In this document: in pieces, positions 1 to 9,014 of the stretch | How the letters are laid out: every line of letters starts with the position of its first letter | Numbering within the stretch: position 1 is the first letter of the stretch | Source: Ruminococcus sp. | Lineage (GTDB): Bacteria > Bacillota > Clostridia > Oscillospirales > Acutalibacteraceae | Direction of reading: 5' to 3' | Assembly: GCA_022779485.1 (NCBI GenBank) | Contig: JALFTC010000014.1 | Span: 124,001-188,000, forward strand | DNA: 64,000 nucleotides | Position numbers and translations under genes: made by a program | Notes under the pieces: generated by a model | Seen by the model: only the letters and a program-made list of their open reading frames with translations | Told to the model about the DNA's origin: nothing | Database searches by the model: none

Positions 1-1310
1 GATATTATAATTTCAATCTTTGCAGGGGTTTTGATTGGTCTTTTTAATGTTGAGGAAATCACCGCTAATGTTGAGAAAACAATAATACAAATTATGGCTC
101 CTGTAATAAGCAGACTAAACATATTTAATGTAAATCCAAGGGTTTCAAGGTTTCTGTATTTTATAATTGCATTTGACGGATTTATAAAGGTGAATATGTT
201 AATACACTTAAATAATGAAAAATAGTTTTGGTAAGGCAGGTAGTTATATATCAAAAACTCCCCTGCGAAAACTATTCCGGTTATGCCAAAGGCAAATGTT
301 ATATTCTGTATAAAAGCAAAAATCAACCAAAGTATAGAGGCAAGTGCCATCTGCATTAATACGGTTACACCAATATAAAAGACGATAAATTGTAGCTCTG
401 ACATTGGAAAAACAAAGTTTTTAAACATTGCTATAGACTGGACATTCCTTGATAAATCCGCAGTTCCGCCATAAATAGCAAATGCTGTGGTAAACATACA
501 TATGTACATAACAGCAGTTGCAAAAGCGGTTATAATTGAAAGAATACCTGCTCTTTTTAAGGCAAGGTGCAGTCTTCCCTTTGGGTTAGAATATATCAGA
601 GTCCACAAGCCTTGCTTTCTTTCTTCCAAAAAGATTAAAACTAAGAACAGACTGAAAACTATCAGCAAATAATTAGGCAGTTCAGAATTTACAACTGAAA
701 CAATCGGTTCATCTATACCTATAGACAGTTTTATATTTTTCAGTTTGGAATAATCCTGCACCGTTTTTTCAATGTTATCATTTACAGTATTGTTCTCTGT
801 TTTGAAAATACTGATGCTGTTCATATTTTCTGCACTGCCGTTAATGCTTTCAAGGTAAGCCGGATAGCTATCTATATATTCAATTTGTTCTAAAATTTCT
901 GTAAGTGCTTTCTGCTGAACATATAGACTGTTAGCGTTTATAGTCTTTTTATTATTATCGTAGTAATTTGCAGTTTTCTTATTTTCTTGTCGGAGCTGTT
1001 GTTCACTTTCCATCCACAATTCTTCATACTGTTTGTAATTATCAGACTTCATTTTGTCAAAATCAATCAAATCGCAAAGTGTTGTTACATATGTAAGTTT
1101 ATTTGCAGCAGTTTCAGCCAACTTTTCGGGACGACAGTTTTTAAGCTCATCTACAAATTTTCCTCTTGCTGTGTTTATTTCAGCAATACTATAACCACTG
1201 TATTCTTCATTTTTCATCTGAGAATTAATAAATAAACCAACACCTATTACAAGGATAAACACAAATAAAAACAAGGTCTTGGTATTAAAAACTACTCTTC
1301 TAAATTCCAT
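1..1310 (-). CDS. ABC-2-type permease-like membrane protein, C-terminus outside window
   Basis: This is an open minus-strand frame from an ATG at 1308-1310 to the window edge (436 codons, no stop reached). It has one hydrophobic segment at about residues 8-25, a long polar, probably extracytoplasmic region to about residue 210, then a cluster of hydrophobic segments beginning LLIVFSLFLVLIF. A first helix, a large outside loop and then a helix bundle is the layout of ABC-2-type export permeases. It starts 6 bp after the lipoprotein stop and is probably the last visible gene of the sigma/anti-sigma/lipoprotein operon. No ATPase gene is seen; it may lie beyond the left edge. Family assignment is by architecture only. 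Confidence 0.6.
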   Translation of the reverse strand, partial: MEFRRVVFNTKTLFLFVFILVIGVGLFINSQMKNEEYSGYSIAEINTARGKFVDELKNCRPEKLAETAANKLTYVTTLCDLIDFDKMKSDNYKQYEELWMESEQQLRQENKKTANYYDNNKKTINANSLYVQQKALTEILEQIEYIDSYPAYLESINGSAENMNSISIFKTENNTVNDNIEKTVQDYSKLKNIKLSIGIDEPIVSVVNSELPNYLLIVFSLFLVLIFLEERKQGLWTLIYSNPKGRLHLALKRAGILSIITAFATAVMYICMFTTAFAIYGGTADLSRNVQSIAMFKNFVFPMSELQFIVFYIGVTVLMQMALASILWLIFAFIQNITFAFGITGIVFAGEFLIYNYLPYQNYFSLFKCINIFTFINPSNAIIKYRNLETLGFTLNMFSLLITGAIICIIVFSTLAVISSTLKRPIKTPAKIEIII

Positions 1311-1316
1311 AACAAA

Positions 1317-2525
1317 TTATCCTATATTTATTTCTCCATCATCGGAAATTGTAAATACAGTTTCCCATTTAACATTACTATTAATTTGGGAAATATCAGC
1401 ACCAAGAACTTCCCTGTTGTTGGTTTCCATATATAGTCTTCTACCATCAGAGCCGACAAAATACTCACAGTCAGGAATATTTACATCATTTATAACCTTG
1501 CCCTCTTCATCAATAATATGCAACACATAATCTTCCGGTTCTGCTATACCGTTATCCCAGTTGGTGTAATATATGTAATTATGGTCACTTACTACGATTG
1601 CGGATTTGTCTTTGTTTTGGCATATTGGAAAAATCTTACCTGACTTCAAATCATATGCATTTATATCTCTGTCTTTAAAGTAATAAATTTTGTTATTGAA
1701 AACAGTAAAACAACTGTTTGTATCTATAAGTTTTTCCTTTTTGTCTGTGTTAATATTAAGGCGATAAATTTCTCCCTTATAGTTTTCATAATCTTCGTTT
1801 TCAGAGTATGAGTATGAAAAATACATATAATTGCCAACACAGGCAAACCGTGAAATAAAGCCTGTATTATCTTCACACCGGAAAATCTCAGTTTTGTATT
1901 GGGGGCTGTTGATGTTCAGCTTATAAATACAAAAATTGCCCTTTGAGTTTATTGCCGTCCAAAAGGCATATCCCCTATGTACTGCAAACTCTCCTACACT
2001 GTTAATATCGCTTGTTTTAAACAACTTACATATTTCCCTGTGGTTAGAGCCATCCTTGCTGACTTTATATATAGACACTGTTAAATCCGATTTACTTCCT
2101 AAGTCACACTCCCGGCTCAGCCCTAAAAGATATATACTGTCTTTATAATAAGAAAAACCCTTTTCGTAATAATATCTTTCATTTGAGAAAAATGCGTTAC
2201 ATTCACTTTTACCATCATCAACATTGGTTATATGTCCGCAGTCCGGCTTGTTGCATACAGGCACAGTGTTTTTATTTTGAGTATAATAAAGGCAGTCATT
2301 CAAAAAACAGTACGAGCCTTCTCCATTAAAAGCCATCATATCTGACCTTGAAACATAGAAGGGTTGGTCATCATCACTTAAAATATAATGATCTCCCAAA
2401 TCATCATTTATCTCAACCTTATTATCATTGCTTACACTAACATTATTTTTTGTTTCATTTTTAGTACAGGCTGTAAATAAAATAAGTGTAAAAACAATCA
2501 ATACGGAAATGATAATTTTTCTCAT
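1317..2525 (-). CDS. Secreted lipoprotein with beta-propeller-like repeats
   Basis: The 402-residue product begins with a lipoprotein signal peptide (MRKIIISVLIVFTLILFTAC), so Cys20 is the probable lipidated residue. An in-frame ATG lies 18 codons upstream, but the start used here has a GAGGTTG ribosome site and gives a proper signal. The mature part has recurring short blocks of the type YYSYS, IYYFKDR and YIYYTNWD, resembling DUF5050-like propeller proteins of gut Firmicutes. It lies 40 bp after the anti-sigma gene and 6 bp before the permease gene, so it probably belongs to the envelope regulon of the upstream sigma factor. Function unknown. Confidence 0.7.
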   Translation of the reverse strand: MRKIIISVLIVFTLILFTACTKNETKNNVSVSNDNKVEINDDLGDHYILSDDDQPFYVSRSDMMAFNGEGSYCFLNDCLYYTQNKNTVPVCNKPDCGHITNVDDGKSECNAFFSNERYYYEKGFSYYKDSIYLLGLSRECDLGSKSDLTVSIYKVSKDGSNHREICKLFKTSDINSVGEFAVHRGYAFWTAINSKGNFCIYKLNINSPQYKTEIFRCEDNTGFISRFACVGNYMYFSYSYSENEDYENYKGEIYRLNINTDKKEKLIDTNSCFTVFNNKIYYFKDRDINAYDLKSGKIFPICQNKDKSAIVVSDHNYIYYTNWDNGIAEPEDYVLHIIDEEGKVINDVNIPDCEYFVGSDGRRLYMETNNREVLGADISQINSNVKWETVFTISDDGEINIG

Positions 2526-2565
2526 AATCAACCTCACAATAATAAAAAATATTAGGGATTGTATT

Positions 2566-3654
2566 TTATACGGGAACAAGCTTTGTTTCTACGCAATATT
2601 TTTGATAGGTGCTTGTTTTTATGAAATAGCAATTTGTGTGGTCGTCAATTCCGTAGCCTATTGATGTGCCGTTTTTGACCTTTTCCTTATTGTTGTAGGA
2701 AAACTTGATTTTAAAATTTTGAAATGTGCCGTCTTTGAATTTTACTGTTACTTCAATAGCACTGCCTGACACAGCTTTTTTGATGATGTTTGCAAATCTG
2801 TTAAAGGTATTTTCAAGATTTTTTGTGTCGCTGTCTGAATAGTACTTTGAACTTTTATCTATCAGTCCATTATCCACAGCATAATCTCCGTTAAGACGCA
2901 TAAATTTTCTCAGGTGATCGTCCTTATCTGCATTTTCGTCACATTCGTAGAACATAGAATGATACTTGTTAAGAACTTCAATGTCCTTTTTGTTATCAAT
3001 ATCCATTAATTTCCACAGATTTATACTTACCTGACGGCTTTCCTTATTATTGTAATGAACTGTGAAAAAATCGCAGTATATTGGTGTGTACGAAAATGAT
3101 GTCAGTCCTGCATATCCGAATATGTCGGGGATACTGTTTCCGTTTATATCAGTTACCGGTCTGTTTACATTAATATTTTCTGTGTAGTTCAGCATAAACC
3201 CAAAGTCATTTGATTTATAGGTGACATATTCTATACCCTTGCCTTTACAGTCAAGGGTTACATTCATTCCCATATGATAGTTTTTAGTCTTGTTTTTACC
3301 CTTTTGAATCGCATTTTCTGTTATGGAAACATAGTTGTCGTATGAAATAATCTGATTGTCTTTTGTCAGCTTAACAGGCTCTTTTTTTGTGCTAACTTCT
3401 GCGGCACTTGCAGTGATAATCAAACTATTGTCTTTTTGGGCATCACTTTTCCCTTTGTCGTCAACAAAAAACAATCCAACCAAAGCAAACACCAGCACAG
3501 CGGCAACTGTTGGAATTATAGCTTTTTTTACATTTCCGAATTTCACAATTTTCTCCGATACACATTCCCTTTTGGCAAGACCTTTCAGGTTGTTTTTCTC
3601 TTCATCGCTAAGCCTAATTTTGCTTACCATAGATTTATAATTACCTTTTTTCAT
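2566..3654 (-). CDS. Membrane-anchored anti-sigma-factor-like protein
   Basis: The 362-aa protein has a cytoplasmic N-terminal stretch of about 44 residues (containing KIRLSDEEKNNLKGLAKRE), one transmembrane helix at about residues 45-64 and a long extracytoplasmic domain. This topology, and a start 1 bp after the ECF sigma stop, fit an anti-sigma factor of the DUF4179-like group. A strong AGGAAGG site precedes the ATG. The N-terminal part would bind the sigma factor and the outer domain would sense an envelope signal; both are inferred from topology. No zinc-binding anti-sigma motif (HxxxCxxC) is seen. An alternative start at residue 9 is possible. Confidence 0.65.
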   Translation of the reverse strand: MKKGNYKSMVSKIRLSDEEKNNLKGLAKRECVSEKIVKFGNVKKAIIPTVAAVLVFALVGLFFVDDKGKSDAQKDNSLIITASAAEVSTKKEPVKLTKDNQIISYDNYVSITENAIQKGKNKTKNYHMGMNVTLDCKGKGIEYVTYKSNDFGFMLNYTENINVNRPVTDINGNSIPDIFGYAGLTSFSYTPIYCDFFTVHYNNKESRQVSINLWKLMDIDNKKDIEVLNKYHSMFYECDENADKDDHLRKFMRLNGDYAVDNGLIDKSSKYYSDSDTKNLENTFNRFANIIKKAVSGSAIEVTVKFKDGTFQNFKIKFSYNNKEKVKNGTSIGYGIDDHTNCYFIKTSTYQKYCVETKLVPV

Positions 3655-3655
3655 T

Positions 3656-4141
3656 TTAGCCTTCCTCTTGTTCTAACAAAATTTTCAGTTTTCCTCTTGC
3701 ACGGCTTAATCGTGATCCAACTGTCGCTGTTTTCATATTGAGAATATCTGCAATCTCCTTAATGGAATACTCCTCAAAATAATATAGATAGACTATATTC
3801 CTGTCCTTTTGGGGGAGGAGATTTATTTCATCCTTTATGGAAAGCTCTGTTTCGTTGCAGACTGCCTCTGTGACCTCATCAAGGGCAACTCTCTTTCTGT
3901 TCCAAAAGCTTTTATTTGTATCACGACATTTATTTATGGTTACTTTAATAAGCCACGCCTTCAGCCTTTCTGCATTGTCATAGTTAATCTCGGATTGAAG
4001 TAGTTTTATGAACACCTCCTGCACAACATCATCACAGTCAGCCTTTGACTTTAGATTGTGACAGGCAATTCTGTAAACCATATCCGAGTATGTATCAACT
4101 GCATTTTCGTAATCTTTTACGGTACCGTTTTTAATTTCCAT
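3656..4141 (-). CDS. ECF-family RNA polymerase sigma factor
   Basis: The 161-aa product has the two-domain ECF layout. Region 2 (about residues 15-75) contains DMVYRIACHNL and DCDDVVQEVFIKLL; region 4 (about 105-155) contains LPQKDRNIVYLYYFEEYS followed by the helix-turn-helix IADILNMKTATVGSRLSRAR. Length is typical. The start has a strong GGGAGGGG site. It is the first gene of the operon with the anti-sigma-like gene, lipoprotein and permease. ECF operons usually autoregulate, but no clear ECF promoter could be picked out in the 120 bp upstream. Confidence 0.93.
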   Translation of the reverse strand: MEIKNGTVKDYENAVDTYSDMVYRIACHNLKSKADCDDVVQEVFIKLLQSEINYDNAERLKAWLIKVTINKCRDTNKSFWNRKRVALDEVTEAVCNETELSIKDEINLLPQKDRNIVYLYYFEEYSIKEIADILNMKTATVGSRLSRARGKLKILLEQEEG

Positions 4142-4260
4142 ATGCCCCTCCCTTCACCTATAATACGATTCTAAATACCATTATTTTGCATTATAACAAA
4201 AATTATTTTTTTCTATTATACATATTTTTTGCTTTCTAAAGCAACAGATAACTTGTATAT

Positions 4261-4293
4261 AAAAAATGAGCCGAGACATTTGCCTCGACTCAT
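4261..4293 (-). terminator. Intrinsic terminator of the Ig-like surface protein gene
   Basis: On the minus strand a 10-bp stem (ATGAGTCGAG with CTCGGCTCAT, one G-U pair) is followed directly by TTTTTT. It lies 5 bp after the stop codon of the gene at 4299. Confidence 0.9.
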
Positions 4294-4298
4294 CATTT

Positions 4299-6608
4299 TT
4301 ACTTTACATTAACTTTCAGATTAAGGGTTTTCACTCCGTTTACCTTAATTTTCAGGGTTGTTGTTCCCTTTTTAAGTCCTTTGATTTTTAGTACCGATGT
4401 ACTTACCTTTGAATTGATTTTTGCAATCTTTGTGTTTGTGTACTTATTGTCTATTGTTGACGCTTTACCGCTGATTACTACTGTCGCAGTACCGCCCTTT
4501 TTCACCTTAACTGTTGTTTTTGTGAGCCTTGGTGCTGTTGATACAACTACCTTGCAAGTCAGCTTTTTGCCTGTAGTAAGGGTTGCTGTTACTGTTGCTG
4601 TTCCCCTGTTAAGGGCAGTTATTTTACCGTCCTTTACTGTGGCAACATTTTTGTTTGATGTTGTCCAAGACTTTACTGTACCGCCAACAGCTTTTATGGT
4701 TTTAGCTCCACCTGACTTAAGAATAACATTTGACAATGTCAGCTTTGGTGAATTTACAACAGTTACCTTGCAGGTTAGTTTTTCTCCTGTTGTTAATGTT
4801 GCGGTGATTGTTGCAGTGCCTTTGCCTACTGCTGTCACCTTGCCGTTATTAACAGTTGCAACATTTTTGTTTGAGGTTGTCCAGGATTTTGCTGTGCCGT
4901 CAGTAACCTTTAAGGTCTGAATTTCGCCGTACTTAAGGCTTAATTGTGATGCAGAAATTTCTGCCGGAATTTTCCTCACTTCGCCCTCAAATATTAATTC
5001 GTCCACACTAAAGGATACAAAATATTCATTTTTATCTGTCTTTTCAGGTGAATATGTATGGATGGTGTATTCTCCTGTATCCCTGTCTAAAATTCGTTCC
5101 TTTACAGTTAAAGAAACTATCTCATAACCCTCATCAGGTACAATTTTATATCTTAAAGGATAAACAGCACAGCTGAAAATCTGATCTTCTAAGAGGTAGC
5201 CTTCATCAGAATTCCAACCACATAGGTAGTAAGATACATTTTCCATATTTGTTGCAAAGCAACCCATCGTTTCACCAACGGTAGGATATGTTTTGCTTTC
5301 AGCATTTATTTTTATTTCGATGTCCCCTGTGACATAAGGAATGTCAACAACAACGGTATTTTCATTAACCCTTATTGGTGTAACAAAGGTGTCCTTGTTC
5401 ATAATTACAAAAACATCATATATAATAAATTCTTGACCGTTGTATGGTTCCATTTTTATAGTAGTGGTATATCTATTACCGATTTTACAACCGGCTGACT
5501 TGTTTGACGAGAAATTGATTGGACAATCTACTTTTGCATATTCATTCTTGTTTACAGTTACCGGTACACCGTCCTTTGTTGTACCGGGGATTACATATGC
5601 CAATGTGCGAATGTCTGTTATACCCTTATCTACCGCGTCCTTTATGCTGTAAATTTTGTTGTTCTTGTACACGCAATAACCGCAGGGGTTATCGTTAGTA
5701 AATGTAGTATTGTAGTTAAAGGTGTAACCTTCAATGGTTTCTTCGGAACAAGCTGTCAGAACACCGCTAATATTAAATATTGCAAAGTTAGTAGTTTCCA
5801 AATATATTTTTATGCCACTGTTTGACTTGATATTATCAGGTGTAAGCATTACCTTGTTACCGTTTTCATCTGTTTCAACGAAGTACATTTCCTCAAATCC
5901 GCAGTCAATAATATACTGATTTACAGCGTCACAGAATTTCTGTGTTGTACTTGGAAGTGGTTGCCGGGCATAATCCAACACTTTAACATTACAGGTAAGG
6001 TGATCGTATGTGCTGAGTGTTACTGTGATTTTTGCTGTTCCTACACCTACTCCTAAAACCTTGCCGTCCTTAACAGTAGCAACTTGTTCGTTAGAGGATT
6101 TCCACTCTATTGCTGTGCCGTCAATAACATCAATTACATCTGATGTAGATACATAAAGGCTCATATCAGTAACAGAGAGCTTTGTTGGGAAAGGCTTTGC
6201 TTTAACTGTAATAGTCAGGTTGTCGGTAAAACCACCCTCGTTTTTAAAGGTATATGTTCCGTCACCGTTGTCGATAACAGGCATATCCTTATCGCCTTGT
6301 TTAACACTTATGTAGTTAATCTTATATCCCGGCTCAGGTGAAAAGGTTGTTTCGTAGTAACCCCATACCTCCTCCTGCATATTTGAGGATGTAACATTTG
6401 TAAGGTTGTAGGTCACATATGCTCCGCCCGGAATTGTGGATTTTGGTGTAGTTGTGGTGGTTACTTGTTCTGTGGTTGTCTGTTCTGTGGTTGTTGGCTG
6501 TGTATCCGGCTTTGTTGCCGGTTCGGTTTCTTCTGCAAAAACCGTAAGTCCTGTCAAAGAGGAAAAACATATTAATGCAGAAAGCAGAATTGATAATAGT
6601 TTTTTCAT
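4299..6608 (-). CDS. Secreted surface protein with bacterial Ig-like (Big_2) domains
   Basis: The 769-aa product has a Sec signal peptide (cleavage near VFAEE, residue 25), a Thr-rich linker (TTTEQTTTEQVTTTTT) and several Big_2-type domains, each with the signature W-x-S/T-S-N-x-x-V-A-T-V-x-x-G followed by G-x-A-x-I-T-V/A. Signatures occur near residues 170, 590 and 660, with a degenerate one at the Lys-rich C-terminus. The middle (about 220-540) is not recognised. No LPxTG sorting signal or dockerin is seen, so the attachment mode is unknown. The start has an AAAGGAG site, and the gene is monocistronic with its own terminator. Likely a wall-associated adhesion or scaffold-type protein. Confidence 0.75.
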   Translation of the reverse strand: MKKLLSILLSALICFSSLTGLTVFAEETEPATKPDTQPTTTEQTTTEQVTTTTTPKSTIPGGAYVTYNLTNVTSSNMQEEVWGYYETTFSPEPGYKINYISVKQGDKDMPVIDNGDGTYTFKNEGGFTDNLTITVKAKPFPTKLSVTDMSLYVSTSDVIDVIDGTAIEWKSSNEQVATVKDGKVLGVGVGTAKITVTLSTYDHLTCNVKVLDYARQPLPSTTQKFCDAVNQYIIDCGFEEMYFVETDENGNKVMLTPDNIKSNSGIKIYLETTNFAIFNISGVLTACSEETIEGYTFNYNTTFTNDNPCGYCVYKNNKIYSIKDAVDKGITDIRTLAYVIPGTTKDGVPVTVNKNEYAKVDCPINFSSNKSAGCKIGNRYTTTIKMEPYNGQEFIIYDVFVIMNKDTFVTPIRVNENTVVVDIPYVTGDIEIKINAESKTYPTVGETMGCFATNMENVSYYLCGWNSDEGYLLEDQIFSCAVYPLRYKIVPDEGYEIVSLTVKERILDRDTGEYTIHTYSPEKTDKNEYFVSFSVDELIFEGEVRKIPAEISASQLSLKYGEIQTLKVTDGTAKSWTTSNKNVATVNNGKVTAVGKGTATITATLTTGEKLTCKVTVVNSPKLTLSNVILKSGGAKTIKAVGGTVKSWTTSNKNVATVKDGKITALNRGTATVTATLTTGKKLTCKVVVSTAPRLTKTTVKVKKGGTATVVISGKASTIDNKYTNTKIAKINSKVSTSVLKIKGLKKGTTTLKIKVNGVKTLNLKVNVK

Positions 6609-7224
6609 TCTATATTCTCCTTTTATTAATAAATTTTACTTTGCAAAAACTTATTTAACCATTTTTATCACCTTATTTGATTATAAATGTATATTTTTAT
6701 CTTATATCCATATTTTAGCACTTTGAAATAGCAAAGTAAATATAAGTAATGTATAAATAGTGAACTTTTTGTTAAATATGTAAAAATGTAATACGGGTTT
6801 GCAGATTTATTAGAATTATACTACCTTAAATATAAAAAAGTAATATATATAGGGAAACACTGAATAAATCACGCTGAAAGCTGTTTGCACATCTTGAATG
6901 CATATTTTCCGTTAGCTTGCTCAAAAAATCCTCGTAATGCGTCAGCATTACTGCGGTTTATTTGTGCTCTATATATTGACATTGTGGGTTGGTAGTGCTA
7001 CAATTTACAACTAAAATGCAGTTGTATAATTTTGACAAATAATACCTTAATTTTCTATGACTTGTTACAAATGGGTTGATGTTTTTAACAAAATAAAATG
7101 TGTTTTTTTGAAGATAATGCTAATTTATTATTTATAGCAAAAATTGTATAATGAATGTAACATTTAGTAATGTTAAATATGTCCATATTTTTTATAAATG
7201 GGCAATTAACAGGAGGAATATTTT
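6609..7224. other. 616-bp AT-rich intergenic region between divergent secreted-protein genes
   Basis: The stretch contains repeat copy A (6851-6970) and otherwise AT-rich sequence. A TTGACA (7032-7037) and a TATAAT (7147-7152) are present but not at promoter spacing from each other. No supported ORF or RNA gene was found. Confidence 0.6.
6851..6970 (+). repeat. Copy A of a ~160-bp terminal-inverted-repeat element, 3'-truncated
   Basis: It begins GGGAAACACTGAATAAATCA, the exact left end of the copy at 48811, and shares further blocks (CACATCTTG, GCATATTTTCC, AAAAAATCCT, CTGCGGTTT). Similarity stops after about 120 bp, so the right inverted end is missing. It carries a ~15-bp insertion near its left end relative to the other copies. 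Confidence 0.8.
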
Positions 7225-8340
7225 ATGAAAAGATTAATGTCGGCAGTACTGACCTTTGCGATGCTGATAACAATGTTTGTTGTTCCTGTAACAGGGACAT
7301 CTGCAAAAACTACTAAAAAGGCGCCTACTACCTATATTGCAACAAATAGAAGTTATGCAGTAAAGAATGGTTCTGTGTTCAGTTTTGACAAGGGAACTCT
7401 CCAGTACAGAACTAAACAGGGCAAGACAAAAACTCTTGCAAAGTTTTCTGATTTTTACTCTTGTAAGTATTATGTAAGGAGTAATACTGTTTACTATAAT
7501 ACCAATAACCAAAAATCCCACTGCCTTATGCAGGTTGGCTTAAACGGAAAGAACAAGAAAAAGCTTTACAGCAGTAAAACTTTAATTGTGTCGTTAATCG
7601 GCGGATACGGTTCAAGTGTAATCTTCCAGTGCGGAGAAAAAATTTGCAGGTATAAGGACGGCAAGGTAAAAACACTTATTAAAACCGATGACGGAATTTT
7701 ATTTTTTGCACAAATATTTAACGGAAAAATTTACTATAATAACAAATCCTACGATTTAGCAACCGGCAAGACCAAAACCTATAAGGGGGAGTATTCTTAT
7801 TCTACAAAGAATTATCTGTACTTTGTAAACAGTAAAATGGATTTGAAAAGGCTTGATAAGTCCGGCAAAATCAATACTGTGGCAACAAAGATTACCGACC
7901 TGAACTATGTTGACGGTGATACAGTTTGTTTCAGTAAGAAGAACAGTAATAATAAAGAGGCTTTCTACAAAAGAACAGGCGTAAAGAATAAGGCAATACA
8001 GCTTTGTACATGGAATGATATTTATGGTAAGTTTAAGGATAAGGAAGGATTAAAATTAAACTCAATCCATTTTGTTACTGTGGAGATAGCAGAAGGCAAG
8101 GTGTACTTATCTCCTGCCATTATGGGCGGTATGGAGTACGACGAAAAGACAGGTACATTTAGTGACCTTATTACACGCCAAGCATTGCTTACTGTTCCCG
8201 CAAAGGGCGGAACACCAAAAATGATTTATGAGTGCAAGGGTTATGATGGTATAAAAGTTATGACAATTAACAATAAACTGCAATATAAGGTGATGAAAAA
8301 CCTGTATAGCCTGCAAAATGCCATTCCTACTATGATGTAA
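7225..8340 (+). CDS. Secreted protein with propeller-like repeats
   Basis: The 371-aa product has a signal peptide (MKRLMSAVLTFAMLITMFVV, cleavage near TSAKT). The mature part repeats short blocks such as GSVFSFDKG, KICRYKDGKVKTL and KIYYNNKSYDL, which resemble blades of DUF5050-type propellers; the lipoprotein at 1317-2525 has similar blocks. The start has AGGAGG 8 bp upstream. It is monocistronic and ends in a strong terminator 9 bp after the stop. Substrate or partner unknown; a surface role is inferred from the signal peptide. Confidence 0.7.
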   Translation: MKRLMSAVLTFAMLITMFVVPVTGTSAKTTKKAPTTYIATNRSYAVKNGSVFSFDKGTLQYRTKQGKTKTLAKFSDFYSCKYYVRSNTVYYNTNNQKSHCLMQVGLNGKNKKKLYSSKTLIVSLIGGYGSSVIFQCGEKICRYKDGKVKTLIKTDDGILFFAQIFNGKIYYNNKSYDLATGKTKTYKGEYSYSTKNYLYFVNSKMDLKRLDKSGKINTVATKITDLNYVDGDTVCFSKKNSNNKEAFYKRTGVKNKAIQLCTWNDIYGKFKDKEGLKLNSIHFVTVEIAEGKVYLSPAIMGGMEYDEKTGTFSDLITRQALLTVPAKGGTPKMIYECKGYDGIKVMTINNKLQYKVMKNLYSLQNAIPTMM

Positions 8341-8348
8341 AATAATTA

Positions 8349-8386
8349 GGCTGTGACGAGTGAAAAATTCGTCACAGCTTTTTTTT
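8349..8386 (+). terminator. Intrinsic terminator after the secreted propeller-like protein gene
   Basis: GCTGTGACGA and TCGTCACAGC form a perfect 10-bp stem with a 9-nt loop, followed by eight T residues. Confidence 0.95.
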
Positions 8387-8460
8387 ATAATTTTTTACCT
8401 TCATTTTGTCAGAAAATTAATTCAGCGTAAAATTTAGTTGAATAAATTGTTACAAATTCC

Positions 8461-8489
8461 TTGCAATATTTTAACCTATGGTATATAAT
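8461..8489 (+). promoter_or_regulatory. Sigma-A promoter of the dcw cluster
   Basis: TTGCAA (8461-8466) and TATAAT (8484-8489) are separated by exactly 17 bp. Transcription would start near 8496, about 95 bp before mraZ and just upstream of the GTG repeats at 8502-8546. Confidence 0.85.
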
Positions 8490-8501
8490 AGTGTTTGTTA
8501 A

Positions 8502-8546
8502 GTGGCATTCCGTGTCAATTCGTGACACTAAGTGTTGAAGGGTGAT
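8502..8546 (+). promoter_or_regulatory. MraZ-type operator: five GTG repeats with 10-bp period
   Basis: GTGGC, GTGTC, GTGAC, GTGTT and GTGAT start at 8502, 8512, 8522, 8532 and 8542, each separated by 5 bp. MraZ is known to bind short direct repeats with about one-turn spacing upstream of its own gene, so this is the expected autoregulatory operator. It lies just downstream of the predicted transcription start, where binding would block initiation or early elongation. Confidence 0.8.
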
Positions 8547-8591
8547 ATATGGATGTCATTTTTATTCTGATTTTGGAGGTGGCAGATAAAT

Positions 8592-9008
8592 ATGTTCTCG
8601 GGTATGTCGGTTCATTCCGTTGACGCTAAGGGCAGAATTGTTCTGCCACAGAGATTTAGGGAGGCTCTTGGTGAGGAATTTTATGTTACCAACGGCTTTT
8701 CCAGCAATATTCAGATTATGTCAGTTGAAGAATTCAACCGCCTAAAGGATCAAATCCGTGAGCTTCCTGCTAAAAGTGCTTTGGCGCTCCAGTATGTTCT
8801 TTTATCTGCCGCAACCCTTGTAAGTCCTAACTCACAGGGCAGAATTCAGTTGCCCCAAAAACTGCGTGAGGACAGTGCCATTGAGGGCGAGGCTGTTGTT
8901 GTGGGTATGGATACAAGAATTGAAGTTTGGAACAAAGAACGATTTGACCGATTTATTGACGACAAGAAGAAAGATTTGGACGACGCTCTAAGTCTTTTAA
9001 GGATTTAA
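8592..9008 (+). CDS. mraZ: Transcriptional regulator MraZ
   Basis: The 138-aa product contains the two tandem AbrB-like SpoVT domains of MraZ. Both show the DxKGRIxLPxxxRE-like signature: DAKGRIVLPQRFREALG (about residues 10-26) and NSQGRIQLPQKLRED (about 81-95). MraZ is a DNA-binding protein that controls the division and wall cluster it heads. The start is preceded by GGAGGTGGCAG. It is followed by rsmH after 6 bp, the standard order. Confidence 0.97.
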   Translation: MFSGMSVHSVDAKGRIVLPQRFREALGEEFYVTNGFSSNIQIMSVEEFNRLKDQIRELPAKSALALQYVLLSAATLVSPNSQGRIQLPQKLREDSAIEGEAVVVGMDTRIEVWNKERFDRFIDDKKKDLDDALSLLRI

Positions 9009-9014
9009 GCCAAA

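Noticed and set aside
4381-4920. Plus-strand frame of 179 codons opposite the Ig-like surface protein
   Set aside because: It reads as a Val/Phe-rich reverse of Thr/Lys repeats; the opposite strand has the signal peptide, ribosome site and terminator.
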